Of a DNA stretch of 12,814 nt, positions 6,071-12,814 are shown in pieces. The stretch covers positions 1-12,814 of the forward strand of contig BQJS01000140.1 of NCBI GenBank assembly GCA_021604825.1, given 5' to 3'. The notes beneath the pieces were generated by a model. That model ran no database searches. It was not told where the DNA came from and saw only the letters and a program-made list of their open reading frames with translations. This DNA comes from Phycisphaerae bacterium (lineage in GTDB: Bacteria; Planctomycetota; Phycisphaerae; UBA1845). The translations under genes were made by a program, and so were the position numbers. Each line of letters opens with the position of its first letter. Position 1 is the first letter of the stretch.

Positions 6071-6099
6071 TGGCCAACCTGGTCCGAATCTTCCATAAT
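6071..6099 (+). promoter_or_regulatory. Candidate promoter for the phosphohexomutase gene
   Basis: TGGCCA (6071-6076, four of six) is followed by a 17-nt spacer and CATAAT (6094-6099, five of six). The predicted start near 6106 gives a leader of about 65 nt to ATG 6171. It lies after the dnaA terminator, so this gene is probably its own unit. Confidence 0.4.
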
Positions 6100-6170
6100 C
6101 CGCACGTCTTCGCTTCAAGGTTTGAGTGCACGAACGAAAAAAATGTACGATCCAAGAGGGGCTTATTTCC

Positions 6171-7520
6171 ATGGCATTGATGATGGGCGTTTCGGGAATT
6201 CGGGGCATCGTCGGGCAAACGCTGACGCCTCAACTGGCGGCATCGGCCGGGTGCGCTATGGCGAAGTTTGTCGGTGGTCGCCCAATCGTTCTTGGAAGGG
6301 ATTCCCGACCGAGCGGCGATTTGGTGCGAAGTGCTGTGACGAGCGGTCTGCTTGCCGGCGGATGCGACGTGATCGATCTGGGTATCGCAACGACACCAAG
6401 CACAGCCGTCATGGTCACGGAACGGCAGGCGGCTGGCGGCATCGTGTTAACCGCCAGCCACAATCCCTCGCAATGGAACGGGATCAAATTCCTCACCCCC
6501 GACGGACACGCGCCGCCGGCATCGATGGCCCAGGAAATCATCGACATCCTCAAATCCGAGTCCTTCTCGCTCGTCGATTATTCAAAGGTGGGCAAGCTGT
6601 CAACGGATACGTCGACCAATGACGTCCACGTCAACCGTGTACTCAAGACGGTTGACGTCGAAGCCATCCGGGCAAAACGCTTCAAAGTCATTCTCGATAG
6701 CGTCAACGGCGCAGGTCAGCCGGTTGCGAAGCATCTGCTCGATCAGTTGGGTTGCCAGGTGACCTATCTCAATCCGGAGACCACCGGTTTATTCGCCCAC
6801 ACGCCGGAACCGTTGGAGGAAAACCTGGGCGACCTGTGTTCGCACGCCAAGTCCGCCGATGTCGATGTTGCGTTCGCGCAAGATCCGGATGCGGATCGTT
6901 TGGTGGTGGTTGACGAAAACGGAATGTACATCGGCGAGGAGTATACGTTGGTGTTGGCGGCACGGCGCATTCTTGAACTCACGCCCGGTCCGGCGTGTGC
7001 GAATCTCTCCACGTCGCGCATGCTCGATGATCTGGCCGCGCGGATGGGGGGCGGTTCATGTGTGCATCGCAGCGCGGTCGGTGAGGCCAACGTGGTTGAG
7101 ACGATGAAAGCGGAACGTTGCATCGTTGGCGGCGAGGGCAACGGCGGCATCATCGACCCACGCGTGGTTTATGTTCGCGACAGCGTCGTCGGAATGGCAC
7201 TGGTGTTGGACTTGATGGCCGCGTCGGGTCAAGCGCTTTCGGCGTTGGTGGCTGACTTGCCGAAGTACGAATTGGTCAAAACCAAAATGGAGTGTCCGAA
7301 AGACAAAATCAGTCGCGTGCTGTCGAATGTGCAATCAACATTCGCGAACGAGAAGCTCAGCACCATCGATGGCGTTCGCATCGATTGGCCGGAAGGGTGG
7401 GTCCACGTGCGCGGCAGCAACACCGAACCGATCATGCGCATCATCGGCGAAGGTCCAGACAAAGCGACCGCGCACGAGTTGGTGCAGAGGATTCAGAAAG
7501 TAGTTGACTCTACCGACTGA
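6171..7520 (+). CDS. glmM: Phosphohexomutase, GlmM/ManB type (phosphoglucosamine mutase-like)
   Basis: This is an alpha-D-phosphohexomutase that moves phosphate between C6 and C1 of a hexose or hexosamine through a phosphoserine. As GlmM it would make glucosamine-1-phosphate for UDP-GlcNAc and hence peptidoglycan and LPS. The product is 449 residues, the normal length. All four signatures are present: the N-terminal GVSGIRGIVG (6-15), the active-site loop TASHNPS with Ser96, the Mg loop DPDADR (Asp238, 240, 242), the sugar loop GGEGNGG (320-326) and the phosphate-binding RGSNTEP (414-420). The sugar loop reads GEGNGG, nearer to archaeal-type mutases (GEENGG) than to E. coli GlmM (GEQSGH) or PMM/PGM (GEMSGH). 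Exact substrate is therefore uncertain. ATG 6171 follows GAGGGG; an upstream in-frame GTG (6126) precedes that box. Convergent with the HU gene. Confidence 0.88.
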   Translation: MALMMGVSGIRGIVGQTLTPQLAASAGCAMAKFVGGRPIVLGRDSRPSGDLVRSAVTSGLLAGGCDVIDLGIATTPSTAVMVTERQAAGGIVLTASHNPSQWNGIKFLTPDGHAPPASMAQEIIDILKSESFSLVDYSKVGKLSTDTSTNDVHVNRVLKTVDVEAIRAKRFKVILDSVNGAGQPVAKHLLDQLGCQVTYLNPETTGLFAHTPEPLEENLGDLCSHAKSADVDVAFAQDPDADRLVVVDENGMYIGEEYTLVLAARRILELTPGPACANLSTSRMLDDLAARMGGGSCVHRSAVGEANVVETMKAERCIVGGEGNGGIIDPRVVYVRDSVVGMALVLDLMAASGQALSALVADLPKYELVKTKMECPKDKISRVLSNVQSTFANEKLSTIDGVRIDWPEGWVHVRGSNTEPIMRIIGEGPDKATAHELVQRIQKVVDSTD

Positions 7521-7557
7521 CTCGCCAGCAATTCAAAAGTGCGGCGGCGGTGCGTAA

Positions 7558-7596
7558 ACAAAAAAACGGTGCGCATCTTTGTGAGATGCGCACCGT
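7558..7596. terminator. Bidirectional terminator between phosphohexomutase and HU genes
   Basis: A perfect 13-bp stem, ACGGTGCGCATCT (7566-7578) with its complement (7584-7596), has a 5-nt loop. A run of A at 7560-7566 becomes a U tract on the minus strand, making a strong terminator for HU. On the plus strand the stem is followed by the milder CTCATTTCATCTT. It lies 24 nt after the HU stop and 45 nt after the mutase stop. Confidence 0.9.
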
Positions 7597-7619
7597 CTCA
7601 TTTCATCTTAGACGACTGA

Positions 7620-7952
7620 TCAGACCATGTCTTTCATGGCCTTGAGCGGAAGCGCCTTGACGACGTTGCGTGCTGGTTTCGCTTTGAATGTCATTTCTTC
7701 TTTGGTGAACGGGTTGATACCCTTGCGTGCTTTGGTCGCAGGCTTGCGAACAACTTTGACCTTCATCAAACCGGGGACGGTGAACACGCCGGGGCCACGC
7801 TTGCCCAAGTCTTTCTTGATCATGGCCGACATTTCGTCAAACACAGCAACAACCTGCTTGCGTGAAAGTTCGGTACGCTCTGAAAGCTCACGATAGATTT
7901 CGCTTTTGGTACGTGCTTTCACAGCCTTCGCAGCAGCTTTCTTCTTAGCCAT
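7620..7952 (-). CDS. HU-family histone-like DNA-binding protein
   Basis: This is a small basic nucleoid protein that bends DNA as a dimer. It is 110 residues with a Lys/Ala-rich head (MAKKKAAAKAVKARTKS) about 12 residues longer than classical HU. Helices 1-2 (SEIYRELSERTELSRKQVVAVFDEMSAMIKKDL) are followed by the beta saddle (GVFTVPGLMKVKVVRKPATK) and the DNA-gripping arm with Asn80-Pro81 in KGINPFTKEE, where the Pro would intercalate. It ends in VVKALPLKAMKD. The VPGLMKVK strand and KARKGINPFT arm differ from E. coli HU (RNPQTG). The ATG at 7952 has AGGA 8 nt upstream; the frame stays open to 8081 but lacks another good start. Its own terminator follows. It is likely highly expressed and abundant. 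Confidence 0.92.
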   Translation of the reverse strand: MAKKKAAAKAVKARTKSEIYRELSERTELSRKQVVAVFDEMSAMIKKDLGKRGPGVFTVPGLMKVKVVRKPATKARKGINPFTKEEMTFKAKPARNVVKALPLKAMKDMV

Positions 7953-8544
7953 TAAATAAATCCTTTCGTCATTTGTCGTTTCGCCAAGTTCGATCTTGGC
8001 ATGTTTCAATAACCAACATTGCCTATAAACGCAGGCAAGATTTTCCAAAGCCTGTTCGCGTCGCGCGATACATTGGAGCAAATCGGCTTTTATGGCAAGT
8101 AATTCTTAGCCAAAAAACCCTAAAAAAATAGGGGTCTCCCGACCGACGTCTGGTGCGACGTCGCGCGGACGAGTGACCGTCGGGGCGTTGGAGAGCGCTT
8201 TGAGGTGTTGCCGCCGGACGCGCGACGACGGAAATGAAGCGGCGTCGGACAAGTCGGCAGAGCGCCGTTCGCGCGATCGAAGGCAGGCGATCATTGAGCG
8301 CGCGAGGCCGATTTGAAGGCGGGGCCTATTGGGGTTTTTGGATCAACACCCACCGGTCTTGTCACGGCTGACAGACGTACGGAAACCCCTTGAAACAGGC
8401 TGAAAACGCCGTATTCGAGGTGGATTGACGTTGGTGATTCAGAATCTGTCAGTCGTCTCGTCAGTGGGTGGATGGGTTCGAGGCCCCAACTTCTGCCGTG
8501 AGAATTGAAAGCAAACTGGCGACCAATGGGGCTGCCATGCGCCG
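7953..8544. other. Gene-free region upstream of HU, with small palindromes
   Basis: I find no convincing gene in these 592 bp. Next to HU is a hairpin GCCAAG/CTTGGC (7983-8000) that would lie in the HU leader. Two GACGTC palindromes (8145-8150 and 8157-8162) are 12 bp apart, the second within GCGACGTCGC. An 8-bp inverted repeat CTGACAGA/TCTGTCAG (8368-8375, 8445-8452) encloses 69 bp. A minus-strand frame at 8291-8683 overlaps the DoxX gene and shows no recognisable domain. Confidence 0.5.
8112..8133 (-). terminator. Weak terminator-like hairpin between the DoxX and HU genes
   Basis: On the minus strand CCCTA, six T, TAGGG (8133-8118) is followed directly by six T (8117-8112). The stem is only 5 bp. 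It lies about 410 nt after the DoxX stop, so it could end a long 3' transcript of the rhodanese-DoxX unit, or be chance in an AT-rich patch. Confidence 0.3.
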
Positions 8545-9147
8545 CTAATTTGGAGTCGATTCGATTGTGACTTTCGGCGGCGAGTCGTTGAGTTCGGCGT
8601 CGGGCGTGGGGCGATTTCCCAGCGCGCCGGCAAGGCAGAATCGCCTGCTTGCGGACAGCAATGGAATCCAGGATATCAGCCACAGCCCAAAATTTTCAGG
8701 CAATTTTTTGCACATGCCGACGAGTCCGCCGCCACATCCGCAGTCAAAAGCAACGTCGCAGAAGGACTCGAATTCACCCGAATTGAACATCCCGATCGCT
8801 CGGATGGTGATGACGATGGTGAATCCGGTCAGCATCAACAAGAGCGTCAAAGCAGCCCCGCGCACCAAGATCCCGACGATCAGCAGCACGCCGCAGAGCA
8901 CTTCGATCCAGGGAAGCGTCAAGGCGATCATGTTTTCAAGTACAAACGCGCCGGGTGGAAACATCTCGTATTCACGAAGCATCTTGAGGAAAGAAACCGG
9001 GTCGCCGACTTTGCTCCAGCCCATCTGGATAAACATGATGCCAAGCACGAGACGCGCGATCAGCAGCGGGTAACCCGATTGATCAAGTGATTTGATTCTG
9101 CCCATGGTTGATGATTCTGCCTGCAACGGATTACTCTTCGTCGTCAT
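8545..9147 (-). CDS. DoxX/MauE family membrane protein
   Basis: This is a four-helix inner-membrane protein of 200 residues. Members of the DoxX/MauE group are linked to thiol or sulfur redox and to disulfide formation; the exact reaction here is unknown. Hydrophobic segments lie at about 27-44 (LLIARLVLGIMFIQMGWSK, the family's opening motif), 72-95, 97-118 and 153-168. A cysteine cluster C130-x5-C136-x-C138-x7-C146, with FDCGCGGG in the middle, sits between helices 3 and 4 and suggests a redox or metal site like that of MauE-type proteins. The start ATG 9147 overlaps the rhodanese end by 17 nt; Met15 (ATG 9105) is an alternative giving no overlap. Neither has a strong Shine-Dalgarno. Co-transcription with the rhodanese gene is nearly certain. 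Confidence 0.85.
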   Translation of the reverse strand: MTTKSNPLQAESSTMGRIKSLDQSGYPLLIARLVLGIMFIQMGWSKVGDPVSFLKMLREYEMFPPGAFVLENMIALTLPWIEVLCGVLLIVGILVRGAALTLLLMLTGFTIVITIRAIGMFNSGEFESFCDVAFDCGCGGGLVGMCKKLPENFGLWLISWIPLLSASRRFCLAGALGNRPTPDAELNDSPPKVTIESTPN

Positions 9148-9724
9148 AAAATGTATCGCCGCTCAACCGTTCGCCGCGTTCAAATGGTAATCCATCCTTG
9201 CTCCACGCCACGACGCCGCCGACATAGACGAATATTTTTTCGGCCAGCACGCCATTCTCAATCAAGTCGGCGGTGGCCAACTTGCTGTCCTCACACTTGC
9301 CACCGTTGCAATAAACAATGATTTGTTCCGCCTCGGTGCAAACAGGAATTAGATCAGGAATGTATCGATCGGCGTAATAGTGATCCAATTGGTATGCGCC
9401 GGGAATGTGTTTTTCGGCGTAGGCCGTGTCGTTTCTCGCGTCGATGAAAATGCACTGCCCGACTTCGTACGCGGCGCTCTGATACGCTTCCATCGTTTCG
9501 TTGTGATCGATGAGTTGATAGAGATCATCGTCGTTTGAATTTTCTGGCTTGGCCGTCTTGAAGTAATCGCGCGTCACGTCAAAGCGAGCGTCGGAAGGTT
9601 TGATTTGATTGCCCGCCATCGCGACAATCGCTCCGATGGCGACAACGACAAACACTTCGATCCCCAGCCGCTTCGCGCGAATAGGTTTGGCCTGACTGCT
9701 GGATTGGAAGAATTTTGAAGTCAT
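9131..9724 (-). CDS. Membrane-anchored rhodanese-like protein
   Basis: This is a single rhodanese domain behind one N-terminal membrane helix (about residues 21-38, GIEVFVVVAIGAIVAMAG), 197 residues. The polar N-terminus is basic (KPIRAKR), so the domain probably faces the periplasm. Domain marks are IFIDARNDTAYAEKHIPGA (92-110) and the active loop YCNGGKCEDS (138-147), with Cys139 as the likely persulfide carrier and Cys144 a second thiol in the loop; the usual loop has a single Cys. It ends in VYVGGVVAWSKDGLPFE. I chose ATG 9724: GGGAG (9741-9737) precedes it and the predicted promoter puts the transcript start near 9753. ATG 9757 would fall at or before that start. The 3' end overlaps the DoxX gene. 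Confidence 0.88.
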   Translation of the reverse strand: MTSKFFQSSSQAKPIRAKRLGIEVFVVVAIGAIVAMAGNQIKPSDARFDVTRDYFKTAKPENSNDDDLYQLIDHNETMEAYQSAAYEVGQCIFIDARNDTAYAEKHIPGAYQLDHYYADRYIPDLIPVCTEAEQIIVYCNGGKCEDSKLATADLIENGVLAEKIFVYVGGVVAWSKDGLPFERGERLSGDTFYDDEE

Positions 9725-9759
9725 TGGGCGCAATTGCTCCCTAATCTGCGTCTGCATAG

Positions 9760-9788
9760 ATGATGGCTTTGAACGCTGTTAGAGTCAA
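9760..9788 (-). promoter_or_regulatory. Candidate promoter of the rhodanese-DoxX unit
   Basis: On the minus strand TTGACT (9788-9783, five of six) has a 17-nt spacer to CATCAT (9765-9760, four of six). The transcript would start near 9753 and reach ATG 9724 after about 28 nt, supporting the shorter rhodanese start. Confidence 0.4.
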
Positions 9789-9895
9789 TCTGGATAGGGC
9801 GAGTTGCGCTTGGGTTACAAGCGTAGGCGGGGTTGAATCTGACCGTTGGTGCAGGGGGCAAATCGCTCGCCAGATGTTGCTCGGAATCGCAGATG

Positions 9896-9925
9896 TTGCC
9901 AGCGCCCTACGTTCTGGGCTAGACT
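9896..9925 (+). promoter_or_regulatory. Candidate promoter of the EF-G-like gene, with an overlapping direct repeat
   Basis: TTGCCA (9896-9901) has an 18-nt spacer to TAGACT (9920-9925, four of six). The decamer CAGATGTTGC occurs at 9871-9880 and again at 9890-9899, 19 bp apart, the second copy covering the -35 box. The leader to ATG 9980 would be about 48 nt. Confidence 0.4.
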
Positions 9926-9979
9926 GTCTCACTTCGCCAAACATGACAATATTCTCACGTTTTCACGAGGAGAGGATGG

Positions 9980-12001
9980 ATGGCTACATTTCCAATCGCG
10001 GACATTCGCAATATCGTTTTCGTCGGGCATGCCGGAGCCGGAAAGACCTCGCTGGTCGAGTCCTTGCTTCACAAGACAGGGGCAACCAAACGCCTCGGGT
10101 CCGTCGTTGATAAAACATCGATTCTAGATTTTGCAGAAGACGAGAAGGAGGCCGCCCACTCGATCGACTCGGCCATCTGCTGCATCTCGCACGACGGCAA
10201 GCACGCCAACGTCATCGATACGCCCGGTGCAACGGACTATTCCGGACAGGCGGTCGGAGCCCTCGCCGGCGCTGAAACCGCCATTCTGGTTGTCTCAGCC
10301 GCGGCTGGCATCGAAGTCAACACGCGGAAAATGTGGGAACGGGCCAAGAACTATGGCTTGGGCCGCATGATCGTGATCAACAAGATTGATGCAGATAACG
10401 TCAATCTACAAGAGACCCTGGAATCGGTTCAGGAGTTCTTCGGCAGCGAATGCGTACCGGTGAATCTGCCAACGGCTGGGGGTACTGCGGTTGTTGGCTG
10501 TCTGAAGAATAAAGAAGGTGAGTCAGATTTCTCCGATGTTCCAAGCGCTCACGAAGCCGCGATCGAAGCGATTGTCGGTGTCGATGATTCGTTGATGGAA
10601 AAATACCTTGGCGGCGAAGTCTCAGACGACCAAGTGTTGGCCGTCGCTGCCAAGGCTTGCGCTTCGGGCGACTTCGTTCCCGTGCTCTTCACCAACGCAC
10701 TGACAGAAGTCGGCGTTCCGGAACTTCTCAACGCCATCGCCAAGATTGCACCATCACCGTTGATCGGTAAGAAACGGGTCCTGACTCGCGAAGACGAACA
10801 GATCGAAATCGAACCGAACATCGATGGTCCCTTCGTAGGGCAAGTATTCAAGGTGACGAGCGATCCCAAAAGCCACATCAAGTATTCGTTCATCCGTGTC
10901 CACACGGGGAAACTCGCCCACGATGGCTCGATCAAAACTATCCACGATCGCAAGGGCGTCCGCCTCGGACATATCAACCGATTCCAAGGTGGTGATCACA
11001 GCGAAACGGAAGCTGCCTCGGCTGGCGATATCATTGCGGTAGCCAAGTTGGAATTGCACATTGGCGAAGTGGTCTTTTCTGACCAAGGTGGCGACATCGC
11101 GATGCCCAAGCGTCCGATGCCGATGTACGCCAAAGCCATTGAGTCAAAGAACCATGGCGATGAAGACAAGATTGGGTTGGCGCTGAAGAAGTTCGCGGAA
11201 GAGGATTACTGCCTCGACATCGAGCGCGACGCGACGACAAAAGAATTGGTCATCCATGGCATTGGCGATCTGCACGTTCGCACGGTGTTGAAGCGTATGT
11301 TGCACCAATTCAAACTAGAGGTCGTGACCAAAGCGCCGAAGATTCCGTATCGCGAAACCATCACCGGTCGCGCCGACGCGATTGAATACACGCACAAGAA
11401 ACAGTCCGGCGGATCGGGTCAGTTTGGGCGCGTGATCATCAACATGTTCCCAAGCGAGCGCGGCGAGGGGTATCAGTTTGTTGACAAGATTTTCGGTGGG
11501 GCGATCGATCAAACATACCGCGTCAGCGTGGACAAGGGTATCAAGGCACAGATGGCTGAAGGGGTACTTGCAGGCTATCCGATCGTTGATGTCACCATCG
11601 AGTTGATTGACGGAAAAACCCACCCGGTGGATAGCAAGGATATCGCGTTTCAAATTGCCGGCCGGGGCGCGTTCAAAGATGCGTTCATGAAGTCCAAGCC
11701 AACCTTGCTCGAACCCATTGTCGAGGTCGAGGTCACCGTCCCGCGCGATACGGTGGGTGACATTCAGGGCGATCTGGCGTCGCACCGTGGTCGTCCCCAG
11801 GGGCAGAAGGCGTTGCCGGGCGGTTTGTCGATGCTGACCGCCTTCGTGCCGCTCGGTGAGTTGTCGGACTACAACTCGAGACTCTCAAGCATCACCGGTG
11901 GCCAGGGCAGTTTCACGATGGAGTTCTCGCACTACGAATCGGTTCCGCCAAACGTGTTGCAGCAGATCGTGGCCAAAGCCGCGAAGGAGAGCGAATCTTA
12001 G
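9980..12001 (+). CDS. Elongation factor G-like GTPase (EF-G-2 / FusA2 type)
   Basis: This is a five-domain translational GTPase of 673 residues, slightly shorter than canonical EF-G (about 700). G-domain motifs are G1 GHAGAGKT (16-23), switch I EAAHSI (57-62), G3 DTPGATDY (80-87) and G4 NKID (134-137). Domain II covers about 280-365, domain III about 378-450 (ending KAPKIPYRET). Domain IV has the tip GGSGQFG (477-483) and HPVDSKDIAF (548-557). Domain V has GDIQGDLASHRGRPQG (593-608) and LSSITGGQGSFTMEFSHYE (635-653). Three departures from canonical EF-G are the G1 Asp (GHxDxGK) replaced by Gly19, switch I Thr by Ser61, and the catalytic His of DTPGH by Ala84. This marks a paralogue of the EF-G-2 class, whose role is unclear. 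A strong GAGGAGAGG box precedes ATG 9980. Monocistronic, with its own terminator. Confidence 0.92.
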   Translation: MATFPIADIRNIVFVGHAGAGKTSLVESLLHKTGATKRLGSVVDKTSILDFAEDEKEAAHSIDSAICCISHDGKHANVIDTPGATDYSGQAVGALAGAETAILVVSAAAGIEVNTRKMWERAKNYGLGRMIVINKIDADNVNLQETLESVQEFFGSECVPVNLPTAGGTAVVGCLKNKEGESDFSDVPSAHEAAIEAIVGVDDSLMEKYLGGEVSDDQVLAVAAKACASGDFVPVLFTNALTEVGVPELLNAIAKIAPSPLIGKKRVLTREDEQIEIEPNIDGPFVGQVFKVTSDPKSHIKYSFIRVHTGKLAHDGSIKTIHDRKGVRLGHINRFQGGDHSETEAASAGDIIAVAKLELHIGEVVFSDQGGDIAMPKRPMPMYAKAIESKNHGDEDKIGLALKKFAEEDYCLDIERDATTKELVIHGIGDLHVRTVLKRMLHQFKLEVVTKAPKIPYRETITGRADAIEYTHKKQSGGSGQFGRVIINMFPSERGEGYQFVDKIFGGAIDQTYRVSVDKGIKAQMAEGVLAGYPIVDVTIELIDGKTHPVDSKDIAFQIAGRGAFKDAFMKSKPTLLEPIVEVEVTVPRDTVGDIQGDLASHRGRPQGQKALPGGLSMLTAFVPLGELSDYNSRLSSITGGQGSFTMEFSHYESVPPNVLQQIVAKAAKESES

Positions 12002-12312
12002 GCCGAGACGCCGACCAAACGGCGGCTATAAAGTTTCGCTTGAATGGCGTATTGAATCACAAGAATGCTGCGTAACATTATGCAAAATAAAAGGAAGTGG
12101 GATTTGCCTTCCGGTTTGCTGCAGCCTAATAATCTCAATGACTAGGTTATGCGGACCTTCGCCCTCGGGCGATTTCCATAGAGCTTTTCCCCTCCGGAAA
12201 GCACCGGGCATGTCCCTTTGGGGCGGCCCGGTGTTTTCTTTGTATTGGGCGCGATGAAGCGCACTCTCGCATTCGGTCCACTTCCATGTGTCTTGCTTGG
12301 AAGTCGCACGTC
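12002..12312. other. Intergenic region with several hairpins, no gene
   Basis: There is no credible gene in these 311 bp. Besides the terminator at 12202-12241 they contain small inverted repeats: GGAAG/CTTCC (12093-12112), TCGCCC/GGGCGA with a 2-nt gap (12159-12172), an imperfect GCTTTTCC/GGAAAGC (12183-12202) and ACTTCCA/TGGAAGT (12280-12304). The last lies just beyond the PH-protein stop on the minus strand but lacks a U tract. Confidence 0.5.
12202..12241 (+). terminator. Rho-independent terminator of the EF-G-like gene
   Basis: CACCGGGC (12202-12209) pairs with GCCCGGTG (12226-12233), with an inner CCC-TTT-GGG stem (12214-12222). TTTTCTTT follows directly (12234-12241). It lies 200 nt after the stop codon. 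Confidence 0.85.
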
Positions 12313-12814
12313 TCACAGGTTTTCAATGAACAGTGAGCGACTTCTCAATTCCCGCATTCGGGTCCGGACGTGTTCGGCGATTTCTTCCGGATTGCGAATT
12401 CCGTTGATCACCAGGTGAGCGTCAGATGTGTCCGTCGTCATGAGTTCAACCGATCCCACCCCCACAAGTCGATCGATAAACTTCTTGTGCATCCGAACAT
12501 CGTCAACGCGTATCAATTCAATTTGGTCGATGGTTTGCGAGAATACGCCGCGCTCGATGAACAACCTTTGATCCGTCAGGCGGTAGCGGGTTCGGACGAT
12601 CTGAAGAAGAATCCAAGAACCGACGCCCATCGACGCCAATGCAACGATCATCAAACAAATCAAGAATGCCCATCCAGCGGTCAACGAAGTGTGCGATGCG
12701 GCGTATATGACAATCGCGCACGCCAGCACAACGCCAACGCCACACAAAACACAAATACCCACGAAATATCGCCAATCCGTTCGCCCCTGCCAAATCGCAC
12801 CTTCAAGCTTCGGC
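12313..12814 (-). CDS. Membrane protein with bacterial PH domain (bPH2, YdbS-like), 5' end cut by window edge
   Basis: The frame is open to the right edge. A GTG codon at 12762 lies inside the gene, because the 17 upstream codons continue sensibly (EGAIWQGRTDWRYF, the usual 'W-x-G-x-x-x-W' opening of this family). About 166 residues are visible and few are missing. Two hydrophobic segments (roughly visible residues 18-38 and 47-70) are followed by the bPH2 domain RTRYRLTDQRLFIERGVFSQ, IELIRVDDVRMHKKFIDRLVGVGSVELMTTD and LVINGIRNPEEIAEHVRTRMRE. The family's function is poorly known; YdbS/YdbT members are thought to act in membrane or envelope homeostasis. It converges on the EF-G-like gene. 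Only the true start is out of view. Confidence 0.87.
   Translation of the reverse strand, partial: PKLEGAIWQGRTDWRYFVGICVLCGVGVVLACAIVIYAASHTSLTAGWAFLICLMIVALASMGVGSWILLQIVRTRYRLTDQRLFIERGVFSQTIDQIELIRVDDVRMHKKFIDRLVGVGSVELMTTDTSDAHLVINGIRNPEEIAEHVRTRMRELRSRSLFIENL

Noticed and set aside
7953..8081. N-terminal extension of the HU protein
   Set aside because: The extended peptide is not HU-like, and ATG 7952 has a proper Shine-Dalgarno with the Lys/Ala head seen in related HU proteins.
8291..8683. 130-codon minus-strand reading frame in the gap between HU and DoxX
   Set aside because: It overlaps the well-supported DoxX gene in another frame by 139 bp, is rich in Arg/Ser/Pro as shadows of GC-rich sequence are, and has no recognisable domain or Shine-Dalgarno.
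12026..12316. 96-codon minus-strand reading frame after the EF-G-like gene
   Set aside because: It reads straight through the terminator hairpin and other inverted repeats and its composition is not protein-like.
1..12814. CRISPR array, defence island, prophage or transposon
   Set aside because: No spaced identical repeats, no transposase, integrase or nuclease genes, and no tRNA that could serve as an attachment site.

Overview
This 12.8 kb window looks like ordinary bacterial chromosome, with GC in the mid-fifties by eye. It is probably from a planctomycete-type Gram-negative. This is inferred from the protein types together: a HEAT-repeat lipoprotein, a small Lys/Ala-headed HU protein, a rhodanese with a C-N-G-G-K-C loop, an EF-G-2 paralogue, a DnaA with an HSTV recognition motif, and an Mla lipid transporter that implies an outer membrane. 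No tRNA, rRNA, CRISPR, insertion sequence or prophage gene is visible.

Layout. (1) 1-1883, minus strand: STAS protein, MlaE-like permease and MlaF-like ATPase, tightly packed and running off the left edge. This is an Mla/Ttg2-type ABC lipid transporter. (2) 2003-2467, minus: a small HEAT-repeat lipoprotein ending in a 15-bp tandem repeat. Divergent from it, 2571-4032, plus: a lipoprotein with a PrcB-like C-terminal region, then a two-part GNAT acetyltransferase. (3) 4033-5901: an AT-rich, palindrome-rich leader with DnaA-box-like words, then dnaA, whose tail is also a 15-bp repeat, then a strong terminator. (4) 6171-7520, plus: a phosphohexomutase (GlmM/ManB type), convergent with an HU-family gene (7620-7952, minus) across a shared bidirectional terminator. 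(5) 7953-8544: a gene-free stretch upstream of HU. (6) 8545-9724, minus: an overlapping pair, a membrane-anchored rhodanese and a DoxX/MauE-type four-helix membrane protein. (7) 9980-12001, plus: an EF-G-2-type translational GTPase with its own promoter and terminator. (8) 12313-12814, minus: a membrane bacterial-PH (bPH2/YdbS-like) protein cut by the right edge.

Working links. The STAS, permease and ATPase should form one inner-membrane lipid transporter, with the MCE protein (MlaD) expected beyond the left edge. The rhodanese and DoxX/MauE protein are probably one thiol/sulfur redox unit at the membrane. dnaA and the sequence before it may be a replication-initiation locus. The rest are single core genes. 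I see no clearly new multi-gene system. The most useful leads are the dnaA leader, unusual residues in DnaA (box VII and recognition loop), the missing catalytic His in the EF-G paralogue, and related 15-bp coding repeats at the 3' ends of two unrelated genes.
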